Positions 26,539 to 35,298 of a stretch of 64,000 nt of DNA are shown here, piece by piece; position 1 is the stretch's first letter, and each line of letters opens with the position of its first letter. Origin of the DNA: Acholeplasmatales bacterium. GTDB lineage: Bacteria; Bacillota_I; Bacilli_A; Acholeplasmatales; Anaeroplasmataceae. Location of the stretch: NCBI GenBank assembly GCA_017449215.1, contig JAFSJY010000087.1, forward strand, positions 1 to 64,000. The letters are read 5' to 3'. Both the position numbers and the translations under genes were made by a program. Under the pieces are notes generated by a model that searched no databases, was not told the DNA's origin, and saw only the letters and a list, made by a program, of their open reading frames with translations.

Positions 26539-26564
26539 CAAAAGAGAGTGAACAATCACTCTCT
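26539..26564 (-). terminator. Hairpin between rny and ymdB
   Basis: AGAGAGTG (26543-26550) / CACTCTCT (26557-26564) is an 8-bp stem directly behind the rny stop, followed on the minus strand by TTTTGTTTC. It probably reduces rather than abolishes read-through into ymdB, since no separate ymdB promoter is seen. Confidence 0.65.
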
Positions 26565-26570
26565 CATATT

Positions 26571-28154
26571 TTATTTTGCAACATCTGTAGCTCTAGTTTC
26601 TCTAATAACTGTAACCTTGATAGTACCAGGATAGTTAAGCTTAGCTTCGATTTCTTCCTTAATTTGTCTTGCGATAGTGATTGTTTGTAAATCATCAACC
26701 TGCTCAGGGTTAACAATAACTCTAACCTCTCTACCTGCTTGAATAGCAAATGAAGATTGAACACCCTTAATGCTATTAGAAATAGCCTCAAGGTTTTCTA
26801 GTCTCTTAGCATAATTTTCTAAGCTATCTGATCTAGCACCAGGTCTAGCACTTGATAATGCATCTGCTGCAGCAACTAATACTGCAATAATTGATTTTGG
26901 TGCAACGTCCTCATGATGAGATGCGATTGCATCAATAACCTCTCTAGGCTCATGATATTTCTGAGCTAGCTCTACACCGATGTCAACATGGCTTCCTTCA
27001 ATCTCATGATCGACTGCCTTACCGATATCATGTAATAAGCCTGCACGTCTTGCAAGCATTTCATTTTCACCAATTTCAACAGCTAGCTTACCAGCAATCA
27101 TTGCTGTCTCAATTGAGTGCTTTAATACGTTTTGACCATAGCTTGTACGATAATTTAATCTACCAATTAATCTTACTAGATCTGGATGAATCTTACCGAT
27201 GCCTGTCTTGAATACAGCATCCTCACCCATTTCTCTAATATTCATCTCGATTTCACTTCTACAACGCTCAACTACCTCTTCGATTCTACCTGGATGGATT
27301 CTACCATCAGTAACTAAAATCTCAAGTGAACGCTTAGCTATCTCACGTCTGATAGGATCAAAGCCTGATAATACTACAGCCTCTGGAGTATCATCAATAA
27401 TTAAATCTACACCAGTTAATGATTCAAACGCACGAATATTTCTACCCTCACGTCCGATAATTCTACCCTTCATTTCCTCAACTGGAAGTGAAACTGTAGT
27501 AACTGTAGATTCACTCGCAACCTCACCAGCATACTTTTGAACTGCAATTGCAAGTAAATTCTTGGCCTTATTCTTTACTACTCCCTTAGCCTTTTCTTCC
27601 TCATCCTTGATATAAGTTGCGATTTCCTCTCTCATTGATTCACGTACCATTTCCATGATAAGCTTACGTGCATCATCACGAGACATCTCAGCTACTTCCT
27701 CAAGTTTTTTCTCTTGCTCTCTTAGTAAAGCCTCTACCTTATTATTCTGTTGTTCTAATTCAGCCTTCTTCTCGTCAATCTTTGACTCTTTAGAATTTAG
27801 CATTTCTTCACGCTTATCTAGATTTAAAGATCTTCTATCTAGCATATCCTCACGTGAATTTAATTTGTTTTCAAGCTCAACAACGACATTCTTTCTTTCA
27901 CGAATATCATTTTCAGCATCAGTCTTCATCTTTGATACTTCATTTCTAGCATCATCTAAAGACTGCTTTCTAATCTTCTCTGCTTCAGAATTAGCATTGG
28001 CAATAATTTTTTCTGCCTCTGCATTTGATGCTGCCACTGATTTTTCATGTGTTTTGATACGAATGAAGTATCCTAACGCAGCACCACCTAAAAATAACAC
28101 AATAACAAGGATGATTAATACTATTTCAAGAGTTGATAATCCCTCTAAAAACAT
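26571..28154 (-). CDS. rny: Ribonuclease Y
   Basis: This membrane-anchored endoribonuclease initiates mRNA decay in Firmicutes. The 527-residue protein has an N-terminal membrane helix (about 8-28), a long charged coiled coil (about 35-190), a KH domain with [15 protein letters not shown] (about 218-232), an HD domain with [12 protein letters not shown] and [10 protein letters not shown], and a conserved C-terminal domain. Length and order are standard. It heads the rny-ymdB-miaB-ymcA cluster, with a good promoter upstream. Confidence 0.97.
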   Translation of the reverse strand: MFLEGLSTLEIVLIILVIVLFLGGAALGYFIRIKTHEKSVAASNAEAEKIIANANSEAEKIRKQSLDDARNEVSKMKTDAENDIRERKNVVVELENKLNSREDMLDRRSLNLDKREEMLNSKESKIDEKKAELEQQNNKVEALLREQEKKLEEVAEMSRDDARKLIMEMVRESMREEIATYIKDEEEKAKGVVKNKAKNLLAIAVQKYAGEVASESTVTTVSLPVEEMKGRIIGREGRNIRAFESLTGVDLIIDDTPEAVVLSGFDPIRREIAKRSLEILVTDGRIHPGRIEEVVERCRSEIEMNIREMGEDAVFKTGIGKIHPDLVRLIGRLNYRTSYGQNVLKHSIETAMIAGKLAVEIGENEMLARRAGLLHDIGKAVDHEIEGSHVDIGVELAQKYHEPREVIDAIASHHEDVAPKSIIAVLVAAADALSSARPGARSDSLENYAKRLENLEAISNSIKGVQSSFAIQAGREVRVIVNPEQVDDLQTITIARQIKEEIEAKLNYPGTIKVTVIRETRATDVAK

Positions 28155-28206
28155 CTTTTATCTCCTTTTATTATTTATAATAAGTTTTTCACAAAACTCT
28201 AAAACC

Positions 28207-28235
28207 ATTGTAACATTAATATAATAAATAATCAA
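28207..28235 (-). promoter_or_regulatory. rny promoter
   Basis: TTGATT (complement of 28230-28235) and TACAAT (complement of 28207-28212) with 17-base spacing, about 55 bases upstream of the start codon. Confidence 0.7.
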
Positions 28236-28352
28236 TACAAAAAAGCAGTTTTTGAACATGTTTACAAAGTAAAAAACAAGAAAAAATCAATTCAAAAAAA
28301 TAATAATCAATAAATTTTTGTTATTTCAAAATATTTATTTTTTAATATTATT

Positions 28353-28361
28353 TGGTATAAT
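28353..28361 (+). promoter_or_regulatory. Extended -10 promoter for the 28382 gene
   Basis: TGGTATAAT combines the TGN extension with a perfect -10 box, 20 bases before the ATG. No convincing -35 is present, as is usual for extended -10 promoters. The predicted 5' untranslated region is very short. Confidence 0.65.
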
Positions 28362-28381
28362 ATTAGACGAGGTAATTAAAT

Positions 28382-29167
28382 ATGGCAAGTGATAATAAAG
28401 GATGGAGACCAGGTAGAAACCTTCTTACACTAATATTAGTGATAATATTATTTGCACTAATTCTATTATGTATTTATGTTCCTACTACAATAGTCTCAAA
28501 TTATAAGGCTGGAAAAGTAACATATTTCCAGGATATTGATTCAGTTACAGATTTAAAAAGCGTATATAATGAGGATGAAATAGTATATTATGAAAATTCA
28601 TCTGATTATAAGGATTGGGTTATCAAGTTAGAGGCTTATGAATATAAAGATGTTCAGGATGCATTATTTATAGCTGATAACTATAATAAGAGAGTTGAAA
28701 CAACTGAAAAGGATACCGCTGGTACAGAAACAACTAAGGTAACCTATGAGGATGAATTCTCAGGAGATAAAATTAATTTCAGTATTACAATTTCTTTACC
28801 TGAGGATAAGGCAGATTTAAGTGAGTATCAAACAATTTCAAGTAGCTATGTAATCTATGCTGGATTGTCTACTGCGACAAATTGGATTGCAGATCATTCA
28901 GTATATTCTACTACTATTAAATTTACAAGCAACAATATTACAAGTGCTAAAACATTAACAGGTAAGACAATTACTTGTAAGGCATCTTATCCAGCAAAAA
29001 GAACAATTTGCTGGCCAGTTGTAAAGAATGTTGATTCACCAGATGTTTATCTATATTTATATTTCAAGGATTCAAAAGGTAAATCTCATCAAGCTGTTAT
29101 AAGATATACTTATAAAGAATATATGACAGCTGATACAATTGGAGCCATCGTAAATCCACATGATTAA
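28382..29167 (+). CDS. Membrane-anchored extracytoplasmic protein, unknown
   Basis: The 261-residue protein has a short basic N-terminus, one strong membrane helix (about 15-38) and a large domain predicted outside the cell. That domain is Tyr-, Thr- and Ser-rich and mostly beta. No cysteine lipobox is present. The ATG is preceded by GAGG with 8-base spacing. It is a single-gene transcript divergent from rny. I recognise no domain; a surface or cell-envelope role is inference from topology. Confidence 0.75.
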   Translation: MASDNKGWRPGRNLLTLILVIILFALILLCIYVPTTIVSNYKAGKVTYFQDIDSVTDLKSVYNEDEIVYYENSSDYKDWVIKLEAYEYKDVQDALFIADNYNKRVETTEKDTAGTETTKVTYEDEFSGDKINFSITISLPEDKADLSEYQTISSSYVIYAGLSTATNWIADHSVYSTTIKFTSNNITSAKTLTGKTITCKASYPAKRTICWPVVKNVDSPDVYLYLYFKDSKGKSHQAVIRYTYKEYMTADTIGAIVNPHD

Positions 29168-29189
29168 TCTAGATTAAATCTAGATTTTT
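29166..29189 (+). terminator. Terminator of the 28382 gene
   Basis: AATCTAGA (29166-29173) / TCTAGATT (29179-29186) stem followed by a T run, starting at the stop codon. Confidence 0.75.
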
Positions 29190-29205
29190 CTTTTTGTCTA
29201 GGGAA

Positions 29206-29233
29206 ATTAAAAAAGCTTAGTTTCCTAAGCTTT
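29206..29233 (-). terminator. Terminator of the 249-residue protein gene
   Basis: AAAGCTTAG (29212-29220) / CTAAGCTTT (29225-29233) is a perfect 9-bp stem with a 4-base loop, followed on the minus strand by a T run. Confidence 0.85.
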
Positions 29234-29241
29234 ATAATCTA

Positions 29242-29991
29242 TTAAGCATTTACTGCCTTTTCAGTAACGATATGAGTATTTACATCAGCGTCATATAATT
29301 CTTCTTCTGATTCACCAATACCATTTAAGAATAAAGCAGCTGAATATACAGAAATCTTATTTCTGAAATCAACACCGACAGTAACTCTAGATGCGAAGTC
29401 AATAACAACCTCTTCATCCTTCTTATCTGCGTCAAAGAAATTGAATCCTAAGAATCCAGATAATTGAGAATTGAAGCCAATTATCTTCATCATAATAGTG
29501 ATATCATTTTCCTTAGCATACTTTAAGAATAAATCCTTCTTTGCCTTAATAAATTCATATAATGTAGAAATTCCTTCTGCATAAGGCATGAAATAGAATA
29601 CTCTATCATCATTTGGAGCTTCTTTAGAATTATTCTCCATCGCTTGCTTCTTTAGATTTACCATATCCTTAGATAATGCTTCTACCATCTTAGGATCTAC
29701 ATTAAATCTATTTGGAGCTGCATTATATTGATTAATGAATTCCTCAGTATAATAATAATTTACTGAACCAAAGAATGGGAATCCCTCATTCTTAATAATT
29801 TCAATAAGTCCATCAGTATAATCCTTATCAACTGTAACCTCAAACATGAATTTTGAAGTAGATGATAAAGGTGGATAAGGAACATATTCCTTAGTGTAAT
29901 CTAGCATAGTATTAAAACTTCTAGCTAAACCATTTTTATTTGCTCTAGCAGCATTCTTTTCAAATGCCTTAATTGTAACTTCTTGTGCCAT
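29242..29991 (-). CDS. Soluble protein of unknown function (249 residues)
   Basis: There is no signal peptide or membrane helix. The protein is mixed alpha/beta, with aromatic-rich segments (YVPYPPLSS, FPFFGSVNYYYTEEF, GFLGFNFFD). I see no nucleotide-binding, catalytic or nucleic-acid-binding motif and do not recognise the family. It is an independent gene with a good terminator. The start ATG has AAGAGG 6-8 bases upstream. Confidence 0.72.
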   Translation of the reverse strand: MAQEVTIKAFEKNAARANKNGLARSFNTMLDYTKEYVPYPPLSSTSKFMFEVTVDKDYTDGLIEIIKNEGFPFFGSVNYYYTEEFINQYNAAPNRFNVDPKMVEALSKDMVNLKKQAMENNSKEAPNDDRVFYFMPYAEGISTLYEFIKAKKDLFLKYAKENDITIMMKIIGFNSQLSGFLGFNFFDADKKDEEVVIDFASRVTVGVDFRNKISVYSAALFLNGIGESEEELYDADVNTHIVTEKAVNA

Positions 29992-30067
29992 AATATAAAC
30001 CTCTTAATTCTAAATAAATCTAAATAAATTTTACCATTTTTGATAATAATTATCAAGGAAATAAATA

Positions 30068-30550
30068 TTAATCTTCACACTCTGAAAAATAATTTATTAT
30101 TATTTTTAAATCCTCTTCCTTAACATTTTGAATGCAGAATGGAACTACTGTTTTATCAGTCTTATAAATATAGATAAAATGCTTAGTTTTTCTTGTCTTA
30201 ATAATATTTTTATATATAATCTTTTCTTGCTCTAGAATTTCTTCACCCTTAACTCTTTTTAGGATGACATATTTCTTACAAAAGTCATAAACTAATTCAA
30301 TATTAGAATCCTTTTGTTCCTTACCAATCTTAATAATGATTATTATACATATTAAAGAAAATGTTATAAATAATAATCCTATTACCATTAATAATGAGCA
30401 ATAAAAGCTTTCTAATAAATTAAATAATGTAGATACAACACCATAGGCTGTAACTGCTATACCTATTAGCATTACTATAAGCCAAGATATCATATTCTTT
30501 CTATTTAATTCCTTATTTACATTCTTATCTAATTTAGTAACATAAACCAT
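30068..30550 (-). CDS. Two-helix membrane protein with small cytoplasmic domain
   Basis: Start chosen: ATG at 30548-30550 after TTGGAG; the longer TTG frame to 30565 contains the ribosome site. The 160 residues show two hydrophobic helices (about 25-45 and 53-78) and then a domain of about 80 residues ending in KIIINYFSECED. The layout resembles YcxB-like proteins and the protein at 4861-5367. Function is unknown. A weak AT-only hairpin at about 30039-30055 lies downstream. Confidence 0.7.
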   Translation of the reverse strand: MVYVTKLDKNVNKELNRKNMISWLIVMLIGIAVTAYGVVSTLFNLLESFYCSLLMVIGLLFITFSLICIIIIIKIGKEQKDSNIELVYDFCKKYVILKRVKGEEILEQEKIIYKNIIKTRKTKHFIYIYKTDKTVVPFCIQNVKEEDLKIIINYFSECED

Positions 30551-30586
30551 ATTAAATATCTCCAATAAAACAATACAATTATAGCA

Positions 30587-30615
30587 TTAAAAAAGCCCAT
30601 ATTCAAATGGGCTTT
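30587..30615 (-). terminator. Terminator of the NAD operon
   Basis: AAAGCCCAT (30592-30600) / ATGGGCTTT (30607-30615) is a perfect 9-bp stem with a 6-base loop and a T run on the minus strand, directly behind the nadBC stop. Confidence 0.9.
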
Positions 30616-30618
30616 AAA

Positions 30619-32961
30619 TTATTTTATATCATGGAATTTTAAGCTAATATCAAATGCCATAACTGAGTGAGTTAAAGCACCTACAGAAATATAATCTACT
30701 CCTGTTTCTGATACTTCCTTAATTCTACCTAATGTCATATTTCCTGATGCCTCAAGCTTCTTCTTATGATCATTTAGCTTAACACATTCAGCCATCATTT
30801 CAGTTGACATATTATCTAGCATAATAATATCAGCTTCTGTATTTAAGGCTTCCTTAAATTGGTCTATATTTTCTACTTCAACCTCAACCTTAATATTTGA
30901 AGGCACCTTAGTCTTAATTAATTCTACGGCCTTTGTAATGCTACCTACGGCATCAATATGATTATCCTTAAGCATTACCATATCAGATAATGAGAATCTA
31001 TGATTAGTACCTCCACCATGCTTAACAGCTAGCTTTTCAATATATCTTAAATTAGGTGTAGTCTTTCTTGTATCTAAGATTTTAGTATCACCTACAACCT
31101 CATGAACATATTTATTAGTTACTGTTGCGATACCTGACATTCTTTGCATCAAATTAAGAGCTACTCTTTCACCCTTTAAGATTGTCTTAGTCTCACCATC
31201 TATTTCAGCGATAACATCATATTTATTAACCTTATCGCCATCCTTAACATTAAATTTGATATTGAATTCTCCACCAACAATTTCAAATACTCTCTTTACT
31301 ACCTCACATCCAGATACGATACCTGTATCCTTGGCAATAAATTTGGCATGAGATTTATCTCCATCCTTAAAGATATTATCAGTTGTAATATCTCCTGCTG
31401 GCATATCCTCCTTTAAGGCATTCTTAATTATTCTATCTACAACCATTAAATCCATATTATAGTTAATTCTATAATGTGAACCAACTGATTCAGTTCTTCT
31501 AATAGCTGCGTTAATAATTAATAATGCACATGTAACCATATTTAATGTTTCAAAATAATATCTACTCATTACATGAATCTTTAATAAATTCTTATAATGT
31601 GTTTCAATAATATTTTTAGCAATTTCAAGTCCATCTGGAGTTCTTACAATTGATACATATTTATCCATCAATTGTCTAACCTCAACTCTAATTGACTTGA
31701 AGTTATATTTCTTAAATTCATGTGGTAATTCAGGAATATAGCTACTCTTTGGATTTATATCAGTAGCCTTATTAATATCATCAGCGATTCTTTTACCAAA
31801 TACTAAGCATTCAAGTAATGAATTAGATGCTAATCTATTCGCACCATGAACACCAGTATTAGCACATTCACCTACTGCGTATAAATTAGTAAGTGATGTA
31901 TGTCCATAAACATCTACATTAATACCACCACATAGGAAATGCTCAATTGGGGCAACAGGGATATAATCCTTAGACATATCAACACCAATTGATAAGCACT
32001 TATTGTAGATTGTAGGGAATCTCTTCATTAAGAATTCCTTACTCTTATGAGTAATATCTAGATATACATGGTCACTCCATGTATCAAACATTTCTCTATA
32101 AATAGATTGAGATACTACATCTCTTGGAGCTAGCTCCATTCTTTCCTTATCATATTTTGCCATGAAGCGCTCTCCTTCAATGTTCTTTAAGATAGCACCC
32201 TCACCACGAACTGCCTCACTAATTAAGAATCTTTGACCAGTCTTATCCTCTTCATAAAGACCAGTTGGATGGAATTGAACGAATTCCATATTCTTAATTT
32301 CAACACCAGCTCTATAAGCAAGTGCGATACCATCACCCATTGCGAACTTCTCATTAGTAGAATTCTTATAAATACCACCACAGCCACCAGTTGCGATAAC
32401 TATTTTATTAGAAAATATTGCATGTGGCTCATTTTCTTGGTTAATTACAATAACACCTACGGCCTTATTATTTTCCTTAATAATGCTAAATGCCATCCAA
32501 TCCTCAAATACAGAAATATTACTTCTTGCATGTAATGCATTTCTTAAATCCTCCATTACACGCGCACCAGTGGCATCACCACCAGCATGTAATATTCTTC
32601 TAGATCTATGGCCACCTTCTAATGTTTTAACAAGCTCGCCACTTTCATTCTTATCAAAATTAACACCAATATTAATTAGATTCTTAATATTTTCTCCAGC
32701 CTCATTAACTAATATTCTAGTAGCTTCCTTATCATTAATATAAGAACCAGCTCTTAGAGTATCCTCATAATGCTCCTGAATCTTTTCTGGATTAAAATCA
32801 ATTTCAGCTGCGATACCACCTTGTGCTAAATTCGAAGATCCCTTATCAATTTTATCCTTGGCAAAAATACCAATCTTATAATTAGGATTAATATTCATTG
32901 CAGTATACATACCTGCAAGACCAGCACCTAATATAACGACATCAAATACTTCCTTTTTCAT
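30619..32961 (-). CDS. nadBC: L-aspartate oxidase / quinolinate phosphoribosyltransferase fusion (NadB-NadC)
   Basis: One 780-residue chain carries two steps of de novo NAD synthesis. Residues 1 to about 495 are NadB: FAD-binding GAGLAGMYT, SNLAQGGIAAEID, HSRRILHAGGDATG and EFVQFHPTGLY. From about 500 to the end is a complete NadC: DRIIKNALKEDMPAGDITTD, LNLMQRMSGIAT, DTRKTTPNLRYIEKLAVKHGG and VEVEVEN. The join is seamless, with no stop, frameshift or internal ribosome site visible. Coupling aspartate oxidation to quinolinate consumption could limit release of unstable iminoaspartate-derived intermediates, although NadA acts between them. It is the last gene of the NAD operon, 14 bases after nadA. 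Confidence 0.95.
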   Translation of the reverse strand: MKKEVFDVVILGAGLAGMYTAMNINPNYKIGIFAKDKIDKGSSNLAQGGIAAEIDFNPEKIQEHYEDTLRAGSYINDKEATRILVNEAGENIKNLINIGVNFDKNESGELVKTLEGGHRSRRILHAGGDATGARVMEDLRNALHARSNISVFEDWMAFSIIKENNKAVGVIVINQENEPHAIFSNKIVIATGGCGGIYKNSTNEKFAMGDGIALAYRAGVEIKNMEFVQFHPTGLYEEDKTGQRFLISEAVRGEGAILKNIEGERFMAKYDKERMELAPRDVVSQSIYREMFDTWSDHVYLDITHKSKEFLMKRFPTIYNKCLSIGVDMSKDYIPVAPIEHFLCGGINVDVYGHTSLTNLYAVGECANTGVHGANRLASNSLLECLVFGKRIADDINKATDINPKSSYIPELPHEFKKYNFKSIRVEVRQLMDKYVSIVRTPDGLEIAKNIIETHYKNLLKIHVMSRYYFETLNMVTCALLIINAAIRRTESVGSHYRINYNMDLMVVDRIIKNALKEDMPAGDITTDNIFKDGDKSHAKFIAKDTGIVSGCEVVKRVFEIVGGEFNIKFNVKDGDKVNKYDVIAEIDGETKTILKGERVALNLMQRMSGIATVTNKYVHEVVGDTKILDTRKTTPNLRYIEKLAVKHGGGTNHRFSLSDMVMLKDNHIDAVGSITKAVELIKTKVPSNIKVEVEVENIDQFKEALNTEADIIMLDNMSTEMMAECVKLNDHKKKLEASGNMTLGRIKEVSETGVDYISVGALTHSVMAFDISLKFHDIK

Positions 32962-32975
32962 AAGCTACCTCCAAA

Positions 32976-33887
32976 TTATTTACTAAGCTCAAGCATCTTA
33001 TCTAAGGCAACTCTTGCCTTATCCATAGTATCCTTATCTAAGGTTACCTCAAATTCCTCATTTAAAAGACATTTATAAACATCCTCTAATGAGATAAGCT
33101 TCATAGATTTACATAATAAGCCATCACTTAATAAATAGAATTTCTTATTAGGATTTCTCTTTTCTAGCTCATGCATAATACCATTTTCAGTACCAATAAT
33201 AAATTCAGTTGCCTCACTCTTAGTACAATATTCAATTATACCCTTAGTTGAGCCTGCATAATCTGCAATTTGTGTAAGCTCATATGGAGCCTCAGGATGA
33301 ACACAGAATAAAGCATTAGGATGTGCTTCCTTTGCTTTCTTAACATCATCTAATGTTAATCTATCATGGATTTGACAACAGCCATTCCATAAATCAATAT
33401 CATATCCATATTCCTTAGCTGCGTAATTACCTAAATTCTTATCTGGGCAATATAGAATCTTTTGATCCTTATAATGCTCTAAAATCTTTAAAGCATTTGA
33501 AGATGTAACGCAGCAGTCAGATAAGGCCTTTACATCAGCGTATGTATTTACATAGGAAATGACTACTCTATCAGGATGCTCTTCCTTATATTTTCTTAAT
33601 GATCTTGCATTTATTAAATTTGCCATGTAGCATGGTAAATTCTTATGTGGCATTAATACCTTTTTATCAGGAGATAAAATCTTGGCAGTTTCACCCATAA
33701 ATAATACACCACAGAATACTATAATTTTAGCATCAGTCTTTTGAGCAATTACTGATAAATTATATGAATCTCCTAAATAATCAGCAATATCCTGAACCTC
33801 ATCCTTTTGATAATAATGAGCAAGAATAATTGCATTCTTTTCCTTCTTTAATCTATTGATTTCCTTAATCATTTCATCTTTTGTCAT
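32976..33887 (-). CDS. nadA: Quinolinate synthase
   Basis: This [4Fe-4S] enzyme condenses iminoaspartate with dihydroxyacetone phosphate. Start chosen: ATG at 33885-33887, 7 bases after AGGAGG, giving 303 residues; the longer frame to 33935 starts inside the upstream gene. Family segments are ILAHYYQKDEVQDIADYLGDS, FCGVLFMGETAKIL, a Cys in SDCCVTSSNA, CVHPEAP, TENGI and LCKSMKLISLEDV, with the cluster cysteines apparently kept. The start overlaps the 3' end of nadD-nrtR by 14 bases, so translation is coupled. Confidence 0.96.
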   Translation of the reverse strand: MTKDEMIKEINRLKKEKNAIILAHYYQKDEVQDIADYLGDSYNLSVIAQKTDAKIIVFCGVLFMGETAKILSPDKKVLMPHKNLPCYMANLINARSLRKYKEEHPDRVVISYVNTYADVKALSDCCVTSSNALKILEHYKDQKILYCPDKNLGNYAAKEYGYDIDLWNGCCQIHDRLTLDDVKKAKEAHPNALFCVHPEAPYELTQIADYAGSTKGIIEYCTKSEATEFIIGTENGIMHELEKRNPNKKFYLLSDGLLCKSMKLISLEDVYKCLLNEEFEVTLDKDTMDKARVALDKMLELSK

Positions 33888-35298
33888 TTTCATTCCTCCT
33901 AGTAAATAGCGCGGCTGGTCTATGACCACCATCACTTCTTACCTCATCTGTTTTTATTACTAAATCACTAATACTTCTTCTAAATACTGGATCTAATAGC
34001 TTTTTATCTAAGATTGCCTCATATACTAATTGTAATTCCTTTAATGTAAATTTTTCAGGCATCATATGGAATACAATATCAGTATAATTAATCTTACTTT
34101 GTAATCTTTTTATAGATGTTACTATAACCTCTAAATTATCAAATGCTAAATCATTATTTTCCTTTTCTTTATATGATTCTATACCATATTGGTCTATAGT
34201 CTTAGAAACCTTACAATTAAATGATTCATCATCATTAGAAAAATTAATTTCTATTTCATTGTCATTTTCAATAAATGAGATATTAAAGAATGACGCATTT
34301 GGATTTAGATTATCTAATACCTTAGCCTTATCAACCAATCCTAAATAGCTACATGATAATACTCTTCCTCTAATATCTCTATCGATATCAGAAAATGTAT
34401 ATAGCTGTTCAAGATAAATATCATCTAGATTGGCATCAGAGAATAATACTCTTTTAGCACAATCTAATAATGTTTCATCTAGCGAAAGAAATCCTCCAGG
34501 TAAGCACCACTTACCCTTAAATGGTGGAGTAGTTCTTTTAATTAATAATACACTAAATGCCTTCTTATTATTCTTTCTATAATTAGATTTAGAAATATCA
34601 CTAACACTAAATAATGTAATATCAGTAGTAATACTCATCTTTTCATAATCATCAGCGTTATATGATTTTAAGAATTCCTCATCAGTCATATTAGAATAAT
34701 CATTATCTACATAATTTTTCTTATAGAATCCTTTTTTTATAATATAATCATAAACATTAGAATCTAAATATTCCTTAACCTTAGGATCCTCCTCTTCAAG
34801 CATTCTTCTTATTTCACTTGAATTAGTAGGAGCTAAATCAATATCCATAAATTCTAATTCACCATTATATTTACTATATTTTTCTATTTCATTTTTAGCA
34901 TCTACATTTTTTCTATCAATAACTAATAAATTATATTGATTTAAAATATATTCATATCTTTTCCATGTATTAAAGCTTTTTAAATTATCAGAGCCTAATA
35001 TAAAATATAATTTATCTCCCTTATACATATTAGCTAAATAATCTAAGCTTCTATATGTACAAATTAAATTATTCTTAAATTCATAATCAGAAATGATAAC
35101 TCTATCATTTCCCTTAAACATAAGTTCTAACATTTGTATTCTATATTCGCCCTTTAGTAAATTACTTTTATTATAATAATTACCAGTTGGAATAATTACA
35201 ATTCTATCAAATATATTTCTATTTAATAATTCCTCTACTAATTTTTTATGAGCTAGATGACATGGATTGAATGAACCTCCATATACACCTATTTTCAT
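33874..35298 (-). CDS. NadD fused to an NrtR-like Nudix/winged-helix NAD regulator
   Basis: Residues 1-194 are nicotinate-nucleotide adenylyltransferase (NadD): GGSFNPCHLAH at 7-17, LGSDNLKSF and TNSSEIRRML at 158-167. Residues about 222-370 form a Nudix-like domain with LLIKRTTPPFKGKWCLPGGF. The Nudix box keeps G269, E275 and R283 but the REUxEE glutamates are replaced (RVLFSD), so hydrolysis is unlikely. Residues about 413-466 (EKFTLKELQLVYEAI, FRRSI, GGHRPAALF) match the winged helix of NrtR, the Nudix-related repressor of NAD genes that senses ADP-ribose or NAD. It overlaps nadE by 4 bases and nadA by 14. The enzyme plus autoregulator role is inference. Confidence 0.9.
   Translation of the reverse strand: MKIGVYGGSFNPCHLAHKKLVEELLNRNIFDRIVIIPTGNYYNKSNLLKGEYRIQMLELMFKGNDRVIISDYEFKNNLICTYRSLDYLANMYKGDKLYFILGSDNLKSFNTWKRYEYILNQYNLLVIDRKNVDAKNEIEKYSKYNGELEFMDIDLAPTNSSEIRRMLEEEDPKVKEYLDSNVYDYIIKKGFYKKNYVDNDYSNMTDEEFLKSYNADDYEKMSITTDITLFSVSDISKSNYRKNNKKAFSVLLIKRTTPPFKGKWCLPGGFLSLDETLLDCAKRVLFSDANLDDIYLEQLYTFSDIDRDIRGRVLSCSYLGLVDKAKVLDNLNPNASFFNISFIENDNEIEINFSNDDESFNCKVSKTIDQYGIESYKEKENNDLAFDNLEVIVTSIKRLQSKINYTDIVFHMMPEKFTLKELQLVYEAILDKKLLDPVFRRSISDLVIKTDEVRSDGGHRPAALFTRRNENDKR

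Noticed and set aside
26564-26791. 75-residue minus-strand ORF overlapping the rny 3' end
   Set aside because: It is an out-of-frame shadow of the conserved RNase Y C-terminus.
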